Source of the DNA: Blastococcus_B deserti
GTDB lineage: Bacteria; Actinomycetota; Actinomycetes; Mycobacteriales; Geodermatophilaceae
Assembly (NCBI RefSeq): GCF_042682525.1
Contig: NZ_JBHUHP010000016.1
Span: forward strand, 282,007-346,006
Direction of reading: 5' to 3'
Length of the DNA: 64,000 nucleotides
A program made the position numbers and the translations under genes. Position 1 is the stretch's first letter, and each line of letters starts with the position of its first letter. This document shows positions 49,567 through 58,816 of the stretch, one piece after another. The notes under the pieces were generated by a model, which was not told where the DNA came from, did not search any database, and saw only the letters and a list, made by a program, of their open reading frames with translations.

Positions 49567-50931
49567 ATGACGGCGACGGCGACCCCGCTCCCCCGGGCCG
49601 AACGGCTCGACCGGCTGCCCTTCACCCGCGAGCACGGCCGCCTGGTCGTGGGCTCGGGGCTGGGCTGGGCGCTCGACGCCATGGACGTCGGACTCATCTC
49701 CTTCGTCATGGCCGCCCTGGCCGTGCAGTGGCAGCTCACCGCGACCGAGCTGTCGTGGATCGGCTCGATCGGGTTCGCCGGGATGGCGCTGGGCGCGACT
49801 CTCGGCGGCCTGCTGGCCGACCGGTTCGGACGGCGTCAGGTCTTCGCGCTCACCCTGCTGGTCTTCGGGTTGGCCACGGGGGCCGCGGCGCTGTCGTGGT
49901 CGGTCGGTGCGCTGCTGGTCTTCCGCTTCCTCATCGGGCTGGGGCTGGGCGCCGAGCTTCCGGTGGCGTCCACACTGGTCAGCGAGTTCGCCCCGGCGCG
50001 CGTGCGGGGACGGGTGGTCGTCCTGCTGGAGGCGTTCTGGGCGGTCGGCTGGACCCTGTCGGCCCTGATCGGCTACTTCGTCGTCCCGCGCAGCGACGAC
50101 GGCTGGCGCTGGGCCCTGGCCATCGGCGCCCTCCCCGCCCTGTACGCCGTGGTCGTCCGGCGGGGGCTGCCCGAGTCGGTGCGGTTCCTGGAGCTGCGGG
50201 GGCGGGTGGAGGAGGCCGAGGCCGCGGTCCGGCGCTTCGAGCAGGCCGCGGGCGTGGCCGCGGTGGAGTCGCCCCTCCCCCAGCGGACGACGCCGCCGGG
50301 TCCCCGGGCGCTGTGGGCGGCCGGGACCCGGCCACGGACGGCGGCCCTGTGGCTGGTCTGGTTCAGCATCAACTTCGCCTACTACGGCGCCTTCATCTGG
50401 CTGCCGACGCTGCTGGTGGCCAACGGCTTCTCGCTGGTCCGGTCGTTCGGCTACACGCTGGTCATCACCCTGGCCCAGCTGCCGGGGTACGCGGTGGCCG
50501 CCTTCCTCATCGAGAAGTGGGGACGCCGCCCCACGCTGGCCACCTTCCTCGTCGGCTCGGCCCTCGGTGCCGGGTTGTTCGCCGCGGCCGACGGCGAGAC
50601 CGCGGTCCTGGTCACCGGCATGGTCCTGTCGTTCTTCAACCTCGGGGCGTGGGGCGCCCTCTACGCGGTGACGCCCGAGGTCTACCCGACCGCGCTGCGG
50701 GCGACCGGAGCCGGCGCGGCCGCCGGGTTCGGCCGGCTGGCCTCGATCGCCGCCCCGCTGTGCGTGCCGCCGCTGCTCGACGCCGGGGGAACCGGACTGG
50801 TCTTCGGCACCTTCGCCGCGTGCTTCGTGCTCGGCGCCCTGGCCACGTGGTGGCTGCCCGAGCGGCGGGGCCGCGCCCTCGAGGACGTCGCGCGCCCGGT
50901 ACCGAGCGCCTCGGCCCGGTCGGCCGGCTGA
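49567..50931 (+). CDS. MFS transporter (AAHS/sugar-porter-like)
   Basis: 454 residues, 12 helices. LGWALDAMDVGLISFVMAAL at helix 1 has the WxxDxxD feature of the aromatic acid:H+ and related groups. The loop GGLLADRFGRRQVF and helix 4 RFLIGLGLGAELPVASTLVSEFAPARVRGRVVVLLEAFWAVGW follow. The second half has IEKWGRRPTLATFLVG and ALYAVTPEVYPTALRATGAG, the PESPRxL-type end of sugar porters. A carboxylate or aromatic acid substrate is plausible. It starts 71 bp after the deiminase-like gene and may be co-transcribed. Confidence 0.88.
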   Translation: MTATATPLPRAERLDRLPFTREHGRLVVGSGLGWALDAMDVGLISFVMAALAVQWQLTATELSWIGSIGFAGMALGATLGGLLADRFGRRQVFALTLLVFGLATGAAALSWSVGALLVFRFLIGLGLGAELPVASTLVSEFAPARVRGRVVVLLEAFWAVGWTLSALIGYFVVPRSDDGWRWALAIGALPALYAVVVRRGLPESVRFLELRGRVEEAEAAVRRFEQAAGVAAVESPLPQRTTPPGPRALWAAGTRPRTAALWLVWFSINFAYYGAFIWLPTLLVANGFSLVRSFGYTLVITLAQLPGYAVAAFLIEKWGRRPTLATFLVGSALGAGLFAAADGETAVLVTGMVLSFFNLGAWGALYAVTPEVYPTALRATGAGAAAGFGRLASIAAPLCVPPLLDAGGTGLVFGTFAACFVLGALATWWLPERRGRALEDVARPVPSASARSAG

Positions 50932-51133
50932 CCGCGCACGGACGCCTACGGCCGCGCAGGACGACCTCCGTCATGTCCCTCCCTCCCGACCGCTACCGGG
51001 TGGTCCCCGGGAACGAGCGGGTCGGCGTTCCTTAGTGCACCCACGTGCCCGGGGACGGCACGCAGGGCCACGTGCACCCGCTGGGCCGGACTGACCGGCC
51101 GGAGGTCCGGGCGCGGACGTCGGGCCGCGGAGG

Positions 51134-51484
51134 TCAGGGTCCGAACGCCGTGGGGTGCCGCGCCTCGTAGAGACCGAGGCGCCCACCCCCGGGCATGCGG
51201 ACGGCCGTGAGGCGCCCCCAGCCCTGGTCGCTCACACCCCCCTCGACGGGGAAGCCGCGTCTCTCCAGCTCGGCCGCGGCTGCCTCCACGTCGTCGCAGA
51301 CGAGGTAGAGCTCGGCCGCCCCGGAGGTCTCGGCGGGGTGGACGGCCACCTCGCCGGGGGGCAGCTGCATGATGAGCCACCCGTCACCGGCGTCGACGTG
51401 CGGCAGGCCGAGGAGGTCGCGGAGGAACACCCGGTCGGCCTCCGCGTCGGTGCTGTACAGGATGACGTGCGCACCGCGGATCAT
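51134..51484 (-). CDS. VOC-family (glyoxalase/bleomycin resistance) protein
   Basis: 116 residues with the paired beta-alpha-beta-beta-beta arrangement of the vicinal oxygen chelate fold: MIRGAHVILYSTDAEADRVFLRDLLGLPHVDAGDGWLIMQLPPGEVAVHP (first module, in parts) and ELYLVCDDVEAAAAELERRGF plus LTAVRMPGGGRLGLYEARHP (second). Likely metal ligands are His6 and the Glu in GLYEARHP. It could be a small-molecule binding or isomerase-type protein. The 202 bp before it (50932-51133) hold no clear gene. Confidence 0.85.
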   Translation of the reverse strand: MIRGAHVILYSTDAEADRVFLRDLLGLPHVDAGDGWLIMQLPPGEVAVHPAETSGAAELYLVCDDVEAAAAELERRGFPVEGGVSDQGWGRLTAVRMPGGGRLGLYEARHPTAFGP

Positions 51485-51555
51485 GTGGGCACGCTACGAC
51501 CGCGCGACGGTGGCCGTCACCGGTTGACGGCGGGGCGCGGGGGTAGCGCAACTCC

Positions 51556-52674
51556 ATGGCTGACCTCTCACCCGGCCGACTCCAGGGCCGCACCGTCGCC
51601 GTCACCGGCGCCAGCGGGAACCTCGGCACGGCGCTGCTGCGCCGGCTCACCGCCCCGGGCAGCCCGGTGGCCGAGGTGCGCGGCCTGGCCCGGCGGCAAC
51701 CCCCCGACGTGGCCCCGTACGACCGGGTGCGCTGGCACCTGGCCGACCTGGGTGAGGCGGGCAGCGAGCAGGACCTGGCCGAGTTCGTCGACGGCGCCGA
51801 CGCCGTGGTGCACCTCGCCTGGGCGCTGCAGCCGGGACGCCGGCCCGACGACCTGCGGCAGGTGAACGTCGAGGGCACCCGGCGGGTGATCCGTGCCGCC
51901 GCCGCGGCCGGCGCGCAGCAGTTCGTCCACCTCTCCTCCATCGGCGCGTACGCCCCCGGAGCCGTCGGTCAGCGGGTGACCGAGGACTGGCCCACCACCG
52001 GCATCCCGAGTTCCCAGTACAGCCGCGACAAGTCCGAGGCCGAACGAGTCGTCCGCGCGGTGGCGGGCCGGCATCCCGGGATGACGCTGACCGTCGTCCG
52101 CCCGACGCTGGTCCTCCAGCCGGAAGCCGGCAGTGAGATCGGCCGCTACTTCCTCGGGCCGCTGGTGTACTCGGCGGCCCGCCTGCTGCCGGGCCGCGTC
52201 GCGCGCCTGCTGCCCCTGCCCCTGCCCGACCTGGCGGTCGCCTTCGTGCACGCCGACGACGTCGCCGACGCCCTGGAACGGATGCTGGACCGGCAGGCAC
52301 CGGGACCGTTCAACCTGGCCGCGGAGCCGCTGATGGACGCCGCCGCGATCGCCCGGGTCCTCGGCACGGTGCGGGTGCCCGTGCCCGCCGTCGTGCTCCG
52401 CACGGCACTGCAGGCAGCGTTCAGCGCACACCTCGTCCCCACCGAGCCGGGCTGGCTGGACATGGGCACCCAGCTGCCGGCCCTGGACACCACGCGCGCG
52501 CGCAAGCTGCTCGACTGGGCTCCGTTCCAGCGCGGCGACGAGATCCTCCCCCAGTTCGTGGCCGCGCTGGGCCGCGGCGAGGGAGCGCCGGGCCCGCTGC
52601 TGCGCCCCGAGGACGGACCGTCCCGCGATCCGGCCGGCGACCCCGCGAACGCACCGGGCCCGCGCGCGAACTGA
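51556..52674 (+). CDS. NAD-dependent epimerase/dehydratase family protein
   Basis: 372 residues. Extended SDR: cofactor loop AVTGASGNLGTALLRRL at about 15, DLAEFVDGADAVVHLAWAL, catalytic Ser in HLSSIGAY, and YSRDKSEAERVV with Tyr-x-x-x-Lys. The C-terminal substrate domain contains FVHADDVADALERML and MDMGTQLPALDTTRARKLLDW-like text. Such proteins reduce or epimerise nucleotide sugars or other ketones. The last 40 residues are Gly/Pro-rich tail. Confidence 0.88.
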   Translation: MADLSPGRLQGRTVAVTGASGNLGTALLRRLTAPGSPVAEVRGLARRQPPDVAPYDRVRWHLADLGEAGSEQDLAEFVDGADAVVHLAWALQPGRRPDDLRQVNVEGTRRVIRAAAAAGAQQFVHLSSIGAYAPGAVGQRVTEDWPTTGIPSSQYSRDKSEAERVVRAVAGRHPGMTLTVVRPTLVLQPEAGSEIGRYFLGPLVYSAARLLPGRVARLLPLPLPDLAVAFVHADDVADALERMLDRQAPGPFNLAAEPLMDAAAIARVLGTVRVPVPAVVLRTALQAAFSAHLVPTEPGWLDMGTQLPALDTTRARKLLDWAPFQRGDEILPQFVAALGRGEGAPGPLLRPEDGPSRDPAGDPANAPGPRAN

Positions 52675-52706
52675 CCTGCGCCGGCCGGTCGCCCCGGATC
52701 CCGCCG

Positions 52707-54221
52707 TCAGGCGAGGCCCGGGCCGGGCGGGCGCGTGGCCGCGGGGAACGCCGGGGCCGCCCCCAGGAGCGTCCGGGTCATCGCGTTGCGGGTGTCGAGC
52801 AGCTCGTCGAGGGCCGCCTCGAGGTCGCTGGCCGATACCTCCACCCGCTCCTCGTCGCCGGCACGCGTGGCCGCCAGCAGGGCCGCGCGACGCAGGAGCT
52901 CCTTCAGGAACGACGCCGTCACGCCCTCGGTGCGAGCCAGCACGTCGTCCATGCGGGAGGTGTCCACCTCCAGTGGGCCGCGGTAGAGCTCGAACAGCGC
53001 GCGGCGCGCGGTGGCGTCGGGCAGCTCGAGCGCCACGGCCTGGTCGACGCGGCCCGGCCGGGCGGCCAGCGCGGGTTCCAGCAGGTCGGCCCGGTTGGTC
53101 GTCAGGACGAACACGACATCGGCGTCGTCGGCCAGCCCGTCCATCTCGTTCAGCAGCTGGAACAGCAACGGGTGATGGCCCGGATGGATGCCGCGGTCCT
53201 CGGCGATCAGGTCGACGTCCTCGATGACCAGCATCGCCGGCTGCAGGGCGCGGGCCACCGAGCACGCCTCGGCGATCAGGTGCAGCGCGTTGCCGGTGAG
53301 CTGGATGACCGTCGTCCCGGCCAGGCTGCTCATGAGGTAGCGGACCGTGTGGGTCTTGCCGGTGCCGGGCGGCCCGTAGAGCAGCAGTCCACGCTTGAGG
53401 TGCTGACCGGCCGCGAGGAGCCGGTCCTTGTGCCGCGCGACCTCGACCACCTGCCGCTGCACCGCGGCGAGCGTCTCCCCGGGCAGGACCAGCTGGTCCG
53501 CGCGGAGAGCGGGTCGCCGGTGGAACTGCAGCAGCGTCTGACCGTGCCCGAAGATCTCCTGCCCGAAGCTGAGCACCTGGCCCCGGAAGACGTTGTGGGC
53601 CCGCGCCGCCTCGCGGATGCCGGCCGCCGAGCGCGTCGCGGTCGCCGGGTCGGTGCTCACCACCTGCACCGACATCCGGTCCCGGCCGAACTCGGGCGCG
53701 GCCGCGCGGAGCAGGACGGCTGTGCGGACCTCCCCCTCGGTCACCAGGTAGATCCCGTAGCGCACACAGGGGCGGACCAGGCCGTCGGGGCCGCAGGCCA
53801 GGTTGACGCGCGCGGCGGTCCCGGGACGGGGACCGTAGGGGTCCCCCGGCCGATCGGGATCGGCCAGCAGCTCGCCCAGCCCGAAGGGCTGGTGCTGGTG
53901 GCCGACCACGCCGACCAGCTCCGCCGACCGCCCCGGCTCGGCCAGCCACGCGTCGAGCCCCGCCTGCACGTTGACGTGCTCGTACCCCGGCCACGCCTCC
54001 TCCACGACCTCCAGGGCGGCCACGTCCACGCGCAGGTGCGCGACCAGGATGCCGGCCAGGGTCATGCGCTCCCCGGCGCGCGCCGCTCCGACGACGGCGC
54101 GCATCCCGCGGCGGACCAGGCGCCCGACGTCGGCCAGCTCCGGTCGTGCGTCCCGGGGCGCCGGCGGGACGTGGCCGCCGGGCCGGGGGCCGAAGGCGGT
54201 CCAGCCGAACTCTCGGGTCAC
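52707..54221 (-). CDS. AAA+ ATPase (FtsH/SpoVK-like) with unusual N-terminal domain
   Basis: 504 residues. A C-terminal AAA+ core covers about 260-470: GLLLYGPPGTGKTHT (Lys289), Walker B-type MLVIEDVDLI, sensor-1 FVLTTNRADLLEPALAARPGRVDQAV, and an arginine pair in ALAARPGRVD. ATP turnover therefore looks normal. The N-terminal 250 residues (YEHVNVQAGLDAWLAEPGR, GIYLVTEGEVRTAVLLRAA, GREAARAHNVFRGQVLSFG-like segments) match no domain I recognise and contain no transmembrane part. The partner and substrate are unknown. It is convergent with the epimerase-like gene. Confidence 0.85.
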   Translation of the reverse strand: MTREFGWTAFGPRPGGHVPPAPRDARPELADVGRLVRRGMRAVVGAARAGERMTLAGILVAHLRVDVAALEVVEEAWPGYEHVNVQAGLDAWLAEPGRSAELVGVVGHQHQPFGLGELLADPDRPGDPYGPRPGTAARVNLACGPDGLVRPCVRYGIYLVTEGEVRTAVLLRAAAPEFGRDRMSVQVVSTDPATATRSAAGIREAARAHNVFRGQVLSFGQEIFGHGQTLLQFHRRPALRADQLVLPGETLAAVQRQVVEVARHKDRLLAAGQHLKRGLLLYGPPGTGKTHTVRYLMSSLAGTTVIQLTGNALHLIAEACSVARALQPAMLVIEDVDLIAEDRGIHPGHHPLLFQLLNEMDGLADDADVVFVLTTNRADLLEPALAARPGRVDQAVALELPDATARRALFELYRGPLEVDTSRMDDVLARTEGVTASFLKELLRRAALLAATRAGDEERVEVSASDLEAALDELLDTRNAMTRTLLGAAPAFPAATRPPGPGLA

Positions 54222-54286
54222 CGTCGTCCCTCCGCTGCGTCGTTGGGCGGACGGTAGCCGGAACCGGCCGGTACACCTACGACTTT

Positions 54287-54949
54287 TCAGCGGCGGGTGG
54301 TCCAGGCGGCGACGTCCCGCCCGGTCGGCGCGAAGACGTCGGCGGCCCGCTCGGGGCGCAGCGCCACGAACAGTCCCTCCGCCTCGGCCAGCGTGGTGGA
54401 GGGGTCGTCCTCGGCGACCAGCCGGGCGGTCGCCGTGGTCCGGCGCCCGTCGGTCGCGCCCATCTCCGCGGTCGCGATCAGCGGGATCCCCAGCCGGACC
54501 GGCCGGCGGTAGGTCACCGTGAGCGTCGCGGTGAGCCCGCCCCGCCCTGCGGCCCGCAGCGCCCGGGCGAGCACGTGGTCGAGCAGCGTGGCGACGACCC
54601 CGCCGTGCACCAGTCCGGGTGGCCCCTCGTGCGGTTTGCCGAGGGTCACCCGGCCGGTGGCGCGTCCGTCCGGGGAGTCGGTGGCGACCATCGGGGGCGC
54701 CACCGGGTTGCCCGGCCCGTACACCGGGCTGTACCAGCGCTCCCCGGTCTCCGGGTCGTCGACGCTCGCGATGTCGTGCAGGCCACGGCTGTCGGCGCGC
54801 AACCGACCGGCCAGCTGCCGGGCGACCTCGGTCGCCGCGGCGAGCTCGTCCACGGGGACCTCGGTCCGCACGGCGGCGTCGAGCAGGTCCCGCAGCGCCG
54901 AGCCGAGCGCGCCGACGGCGTCCCGGCGGACGGCGCGCTCCTCCGGCAT
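54287..54949 (-). CDS. Hotdog-fold thioesterase (PaaI-like)
   Basis: 220 residues from ATG 54949 (an in-frame GTG at 54961 overlaps the dehydrogenase gene). The hotdog domain at about 120-215 has KPHEGPPGLVHGGVVATLLDHVLARAL with the catalytic His-Gly-Gly, and LTATLTVTYRRPVRLGIPLIATAEM. The N-terminal 100 residues (VRRDAVGALGSALRDLLDAA) are helical and unassigned. It hydrolyses acyl-CoA and is coupled to the upstream acyl-CoA dehydrogenase. Confidence 0.83.
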   Translation of the reverse strand: MPEERAVRRDAVGALGSALRDLLDAAVRTEVPVDELAAATEVARQLAGRLRADSRGLHDIASVDDPETGERWYSPVYGPGNPVAPPMVATDSPDGRATGRVTLGKPHEGPPGLVHGGVVATLLDHVLARALRAAGRGGLTATLTVTYRRPVRLGIPLIATAEMGATDGRRTTATARLVAEDDPSTTLAEAEGLFVALRPERAADVFAPTGRDVAAWTTRR

Positions 54950-54953
54950 GAGC

Positions 54954-56108
54954 TCAGCCACGCTGCATGCCGGCCTCGCGCAGCAGGGCGCCACCCACGA
55001 TGACCCGCTGCACCTCGCTGGTCCCCTCGTAGAGCCGGAAGAGGCGGGCGTCGCGGTAGAAGCGCTCCACCGGCGTGGTGCGCAGGTATCCCAGGCCACC
55101 GTGGATCTGGACGGCGGAGTCGGTGGCCCGCCCGACCATCTCGGTGCAGAAGAGCTTGGCCGACGACGGGCCGACGGAGGTGTCCTCGCCGCTGTCGTAC
55201 CGGGCGGCGACCTCCCGCACCATGCTGCGGCCGGCCAGCAGCTCGGCGTGCATGTCGGCGATCATCGCCTGCACCAGCTGGAAGCGTCCGATCGGTGCGC
55301 CGCCCTGCTTCGCCGTCGCGGCGTAGGCGACGGACTCGTCGAGCACCCGCTGGGCCATGCCGACGCAGAGGGCGGCGATGTGCAGCCGGCCGCGGGAGAG
55401 GACCGTCAGCGCCTTCGAGTAGCCGCGGCCCTCCTCGCCGATGAGCGCGTGCGCCGGCACGCGGACGTCGTCGAAGAACACCTCGGCCGTCCACGCGCCG
55501 GACTGGCCCATCTTCTTGTCCCGCGGTCCGACCGTGACCCCGGGGGTGGCCGTCTCGACGACGAAGCTGGAGATGCCGCGGCCCCCGCGCTCGTCGGGGT
55601 TGCTGCGGGCGAAGACGACGAACAGGTCGGCGAGCGGCGCGTTGGTGATGTAGCGCTTGCTGCCGTCGATCACCCACTCGTCGCCGTCCCGGCGGGCGGT
55701 CGTCCGCAGTCCGGCGGGGTCGGAACCGGCCTCGGCCTCGGTCAGCGCGAAGGAGCCGATGAGCTCCCCGGCGGCCAGCCGGGGCAGGTAGGCCTTCTTC
55801 TGCTCCTCGCTGCCGAACCGGGCGATGACCTGGCCGGCGATCCCGTTGTTGGTCCCGAAGAGGGAGCGGAACGCCGGGGTGGTGTAGCCGAACTCGAAGG
55901 CGAGCTGGACGTCCTCGCTCATGGTCACCCCGAGCCCGCCGTACTCCTCGGGCAGCGCGTAGCCGAACAGGCCCATGTCGGCGGCCCGGGCCCTCAGCTC
56001 GTCGGGGATCCGGTCCTCGTCCTCGATCTGCTCCTCGCGGGGAACGACGGACTCGCGGACCAGCTGACGCACGGCGTCCCGGATCTGGCGGAAGTCATCA
56101 GCGTCCAC
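54954..56108 (-). CDS. Acyl-CoA dehydrogenase
   Basis: 384 residues from GTG 56108. DFRQIRDAVRQLVRESVVPREEQIEDEDRIP starts the helical domain. FALTEAEAGSDPAGLRTTA and WVIDGSKRYITNAPLADL form the beta part. APIGRFQLVQAMIADMHAELLAGRSMVREVA and QIHGGLGYLRTTPVERFYRDARLFRLYEGTSEVQRVIVGGALL contain the C-terminal domain and Glu in YEGTSEVQR, the catalytic base of medium-chain type enzymes. Acts in fatty acid or branched-chain oxidation; paired with the following thioesterase. Confidence 0.93.
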   Translation of the reverse strand: MDADDFRQIRDAVRQLVRESVVPREEQIEDEDRIPDELRARAADMGLFGYALPEEYGGLGVTMSEDVQLAFEFGYTTPAFRSLFGTNNGIAGQVIARFGSEEQKKAYLPRLAAGELIGSFALTEAEAGSDPAGLRTTARRDGDEWVIDGSKRYITNAPLADLFVVFARSNPDERGGRGISSFVVETATPGVTVGPRDKKMGQSGAWTAEVFFDDVRVPAHALIGEEGRGYSKALTVLSRGRLHIAALCVGMAQRVLDESVAYAATAKQGGAPIGRFQLVQAMIADMHAELLAGRSMVREVAARYDSGEDTSVGPSSAKLFCTEMVGRATDSAVQIHGGLGYLRTTPVERFYRDARLFRLYEGTSEVQRVIVGGALLREAGMQRG

Positions 56109-56268
56109 CCGGTCATGGTGACGCCTGTCTCCCCCGCCGGAGCCGTGGGGGTGCTCGAGCCGCGCGCGGTCACGTCGTCGCACTCCGTTGTGCCTGCAAA
56201 GGGAACCGCCTAGGCTCGGATCGACGGCGCCCCTCTTCGGGCGGACTCATCCGACGACCGGAGGCACG

Positions 56269-56712
56269 GTGCCCCAGCTCAACGCCGCCCTGGTTCCCGC
56301 GCCGGACCAGGTGGTCGTCCGGTTCACCGGTGAGGTCGACCTGTCCACCGTCTCCCTCGTCGCCGACGCGCTCACCCAGGCCGCGGGGCTGGGCACCCGG
56401 CAGGTCGTCGTCGACATCGCGGCCGCCCGCTTCTGGGACTGCTCGGGGCTGCACGCGCTGGCGGACTGCACGCGGGAGCTGTCCGCGGCGGGCCGGGCCT
56501 GCCGGATCGTGGGCGCGCTGCCGGCGACCCGCCGTCTGATCGGCATGGCCAACCTGGCCGACCGTCTCCAGCTCGACGGGATCGCCCCGGGCGGCACCGG
56601 GGCAGCGGCCGGCCACGGGGGCGGGCGCGACAGCGTGCCGGCCCGCCGCCCGGTGCGCGGGCACGCCGCGGCCCGGCGGAACGCCCTGGCCACCGCGGGC
56701 CGCGGGCGCTGA
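56269..56712 (+). CDS. STAS domain protein (anti-sigma factor antagonist-like)
   Basis: 147 residues from GTG 56269 (GGAGG upstream). The STAS fold at about 8-105 has QVVVRFTGEVDLSTVSLVADALTQAAG, VVVDIAAARFWDCSGLHALADCTREL and the candidate phospho-Ser59 in DCSGL. That is the position of the phosphoserine in SpoIIAA/RsbV proteins. The last 40 residues are Gly/Arg-rich tail. It likely takes part in a partner-switching control of a sigma factor or another enzyme; no kinase or sigma gene is adjacent. Confidence 0.85.
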   Translation: MPQLNAALVPAPDQVVVRFTGEVDLSTVSLVADALTQAAGLGTRQVVVDIAAARFWDCSGLHALADCTRELSAAGRACRIVGALPATRRLIGMANLADRLQLDGIAPGGTGAAAGHGGGRDSVPARRPVRGHAAARRNALATAGRGR

Positions 56713-56716
56713 GGGC

Positions 56717-57571
56717 TCAGGCCAGCGCGTCGAGGCGGGCCATGTCCTCGTCGGAGAGGGTCAGCCGCGCCGCGCCCATGTTCTCGGTGAGGTGGTCGAC
56801 GGACTTGGTGCCCGGGATCGGGAGGACGACCGGCGACTTCTGGAGCAGCCAGGCGAGCGCCACCTGCGAGGGCGTGGCGTCCAGCTCGCGGGCGATGTCG
56901 GCGACGGGGCTGTCGGGGGCGGCCAGGTCGCCGGTGGCGATGGGGAACCACGGGACGAAGGCGATGCCCTCGGCGGTGGCGTGGTCGAGCACGTCCTGGC
57001 TCGGGCGGCTGGTCAGGTTGTAGAGGTTCTGGACGCTGACGATCTCGACGATCTCGCGGGCGGCCGTCAGCTCCTCCACCGAGACCTCGGAGACGCCGAT
57101 GTGCCGCACCTTGCCCTGCTCCTGCAGCTCCTTGAAGGCCCCGAGCTGGTCGGCCAGCGGGACCTCGGCGTCGATGCGGTGCAGCTGGATCAGGTCGATG
57201 CGGTCGACCTTCAGGTGCCGCAGCGAGAGCTCCACCTGCTGCTTGAGGTAGGCCGGCCGGCCCACCGGGTGCCACTCCCCAGGGCCGGTGCGCACCAGGC
57301 CCGCCTTGGTCGCGATGACCAGGTCCTCCGGGTAGGGGTGCAGCGCCTCCGCGATGATCTGCTCGCTGACGAGGGGCCCGTACGAGTCCGCCGTGTCGAT
57401 GAAGTCGACCCCCTGCTCGACCGCGCTGCGGACGACGCGGACGGCGTTGTCCCGGTCGGCCGGCTCGCCCCAGACGCCGGGGCCGGGCAGCTGCATCGCG
57501 CCGTAGCCCAGCCGGTGGACCGGCAGGTTCCCGCCGATGGCGAAGATGTCACTGGGCGCGACCGTGGTCAT
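56717..57571 (-). CDS. Aldo/keto reductase
   Basis: 284 residues from ATG 57571. TIM-barrel NADPH oxidoreductase: LPVHRLGYGAMQLPG, GVDFIDTADSYGPLVSEQIIAEAL (with catalytic Asp and Tyr), VIATKAG (catalytic Lys), IDLIQLHRID (catalytic His), RHIGVSEVSVEEL, and VALAWLLQKSPVVLPIPGTKSVDHLTENMGAARL for NADPH. This is the YghZ/Tas-like group of bacterial AKRs with broad aldehyde or ketone use. Convergent with the STAS gene (4 bp between stops). Confidence 0.92.
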   Translation of the reverse strand: MTTVAPSDIFAIGGNLPVHRLGYGAMQLPGPGVWGEPADRDNAVRVVRSAVEQGVDFIDTADSYGPLVSEQIIAEALHPYPEDLVIATKAGLVRTGPGEWHPVGRPAYLKQQVELSLRHLKVDRIDLIQLHRIDAEVPLADQLGAFKELQEQGKVRHIGVSEVSVEELTAAREIVEIVSVQNLYNLTSRPSQDVLDHATAEGIAFVPWFPIATGDLAAPDSPVADIARELDATPSQVALAWLLQKSPVVLPIPGTKSVDHLTENMGAARLTLSDEDMARLDALA

Positions 57572-57703
57572 GCATGCTCCTGACGTTCGTCCTGCCCGCG
57601 GTCCCGATGGCCGTGGGCGCTGCCAGGGGCAAGGCGGGGCCATGCGGCGCTCTTCCCGACACCCCGGCACGTGACCCGAGGCACGGAACGCCGAGGAGGC
57701 CCG

Positions 57704-58303
57704 ATGGGTGAGGTGGTGGTCGTCCGGCACGGGGCGACCGAGTGGAGCAGGAGCGGCCAGCACACCGGCCTCACCGATCTGCCGCTGCTGCCCGACGGTG
57801 AGGACGACGGCCGGCGGCTGGGCCCGGTCCTGGCCGACCGGGCGGTGCGGCACGCCTTCGTGAGCCCGCTGGCGCGGGCGCGCCGCACCGCGGAGCTGGC
57901 CGGCCTGCTCGACGGCACCGTCGACACCCGCATCGAGCCCTATCTGGTCGAGGTCGACTACGGGGGCTACGAGGGCCGGACGACGAAGGAGATCAGCGCC
58001 GAGCTCGGCCGCCCATGGTCGCTGTGGGCCGACGGGACGGTTCCCGGTGACACCCCCGGCGAGACCCTCACGCAGGTGGCCGAGCGCGTCGACCGGGTGC
58101 TCGAGCGGGTCCGGCCCCTGCTCGACGGTGGCGACGTCGCCCTGGTCGCGCACGGGCACGTGCTGCGCATCCTCACCGCGCGCTGGCTGGGCTTGGGCCC
58201 GGAAGCGGGCGCGCTGTTCCCGCTGGCGACCGGCCGCTACGGCGTCCTCGGCCGGGAGCACTCGTGGGCCGCGCTCACCGGCTGGAACACCGGCTGCCCT
58301 TGA
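57704..58303 (+). CDS. Histidine phosphatase (phosphoglycerate mutase-like)
   Basis: 199 residues from ATG 57704 (GGAGG). VVVVRHGATEWSRSGQHTG has the phospho-His (RHG) and Asn/Ser-type acid. SPLARARRTAELAG, VEVDYGGYEGRTTKEIS, and VALVAHGHVLRIL with the second His complete the pocket. It is a cytosolic phosphatase of small phosphorylated metabolites; GpmB/CobC-like but of unknown substrate. Divergent from the aldo/keto reductase gene. Confidence 0.92.
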   Translation: MGEVVVVRHGATEWSRSGQHTGLTDLPLLPDGEDDGRRLGPVLADRAVRHAFVSPLARARRTAELAGLLDGTVDTRIEPYLVEVDYGGYEGRTTKEISAELGRPWSLWADGTVPGDTPGETLTQVAERVDRVLERVRPLLDGGDVALVAHGHVLRILTARWLGLGPEAGALFPLATGRYGVLGREHSWAALTGWNTGCP

Positions 58304-58411
58304 GCGGTCGGCGGCCCGGCGGGCCTGCCCGCGGACGGGCGGGCGACGTCAGCACCGAGTGAGGTCGGCAGCCGGGTGCGACCTTCTGGGCGTCAAGCCT
58401 GATACACCGCG

Positions 58412-58798
58412 TCAGTTGCTGCGGTGAGCAGCGACATCACGCCCGAGACGCGACCGGCCCACGGCCGTGACCCCGACCAGGCCGAGACAGACGCTGACGC
58501 CGATCACGAGGGTGGGCGTCCATGACGGCTCCTGGCGGAGGACGTCGCCGGTCGCCGGATCCGTCCATGTGCAGGCGAGACCCAGCGGCAGCCACGATGC
58601 GGTCGCCTCGGTGTGCCAGTTCTCGTCGGGCGGGGTGTAGGGCACCCCGCGATCGCGACAGACCTGGCTGCGCCCATCCCCGAGGGATGGCGCCCACGCC
58701 GTCACGAGCGTGCCCAGGGCGACCACGGCCGCCAGCACCAGCAGCGCCACGCCGGGAAGCGCGCGCAGACGCGGCCGCTCCACGTCCGGTTCCGTCAT
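58412..58798 (-). CDS. Small two-helix membrane protein
   Basis: 128 residues. Helix 1 at about 15-38 (GVALLVLAAVVALGTLVTAW) and helix 2 at about 94-115 (TLVIGVSVCLGLVGVTAVG) enclose an outer loop with cysteines (VCRDRG, LACTWTD) that could form a disulfide. Loop text GVPYTPPDENWHTEATASWLPLGLACTWTD is natural in composition. The family is unknown. Its start lies 18 bp after the EAL gene stop, same strand. Confidence 0.7.
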   Translation of the reverse strand: MTEPDVERPRLRALPGVALLVLAAVVALGTLVTAWAPSLGDGRSQVCRDRGVPYTPPDENWHTEATASWLPLGLACTWTDPATGDVLRQEPSWTPTLVIGVSVCLGLVGVTAVGRSRLGRDVAAHRSN

Positions 58799-58816
58799 GT
58801 CAGCCCGCTGCCGAAC

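Noticed and set aside
50973..51035. 20-codon frame MSLPPDRYRVVPGNERVGVP
   Set aside because: Too short and isolated to support as a gene; could be a remnant of a longer frame but nothing around it confirms this.
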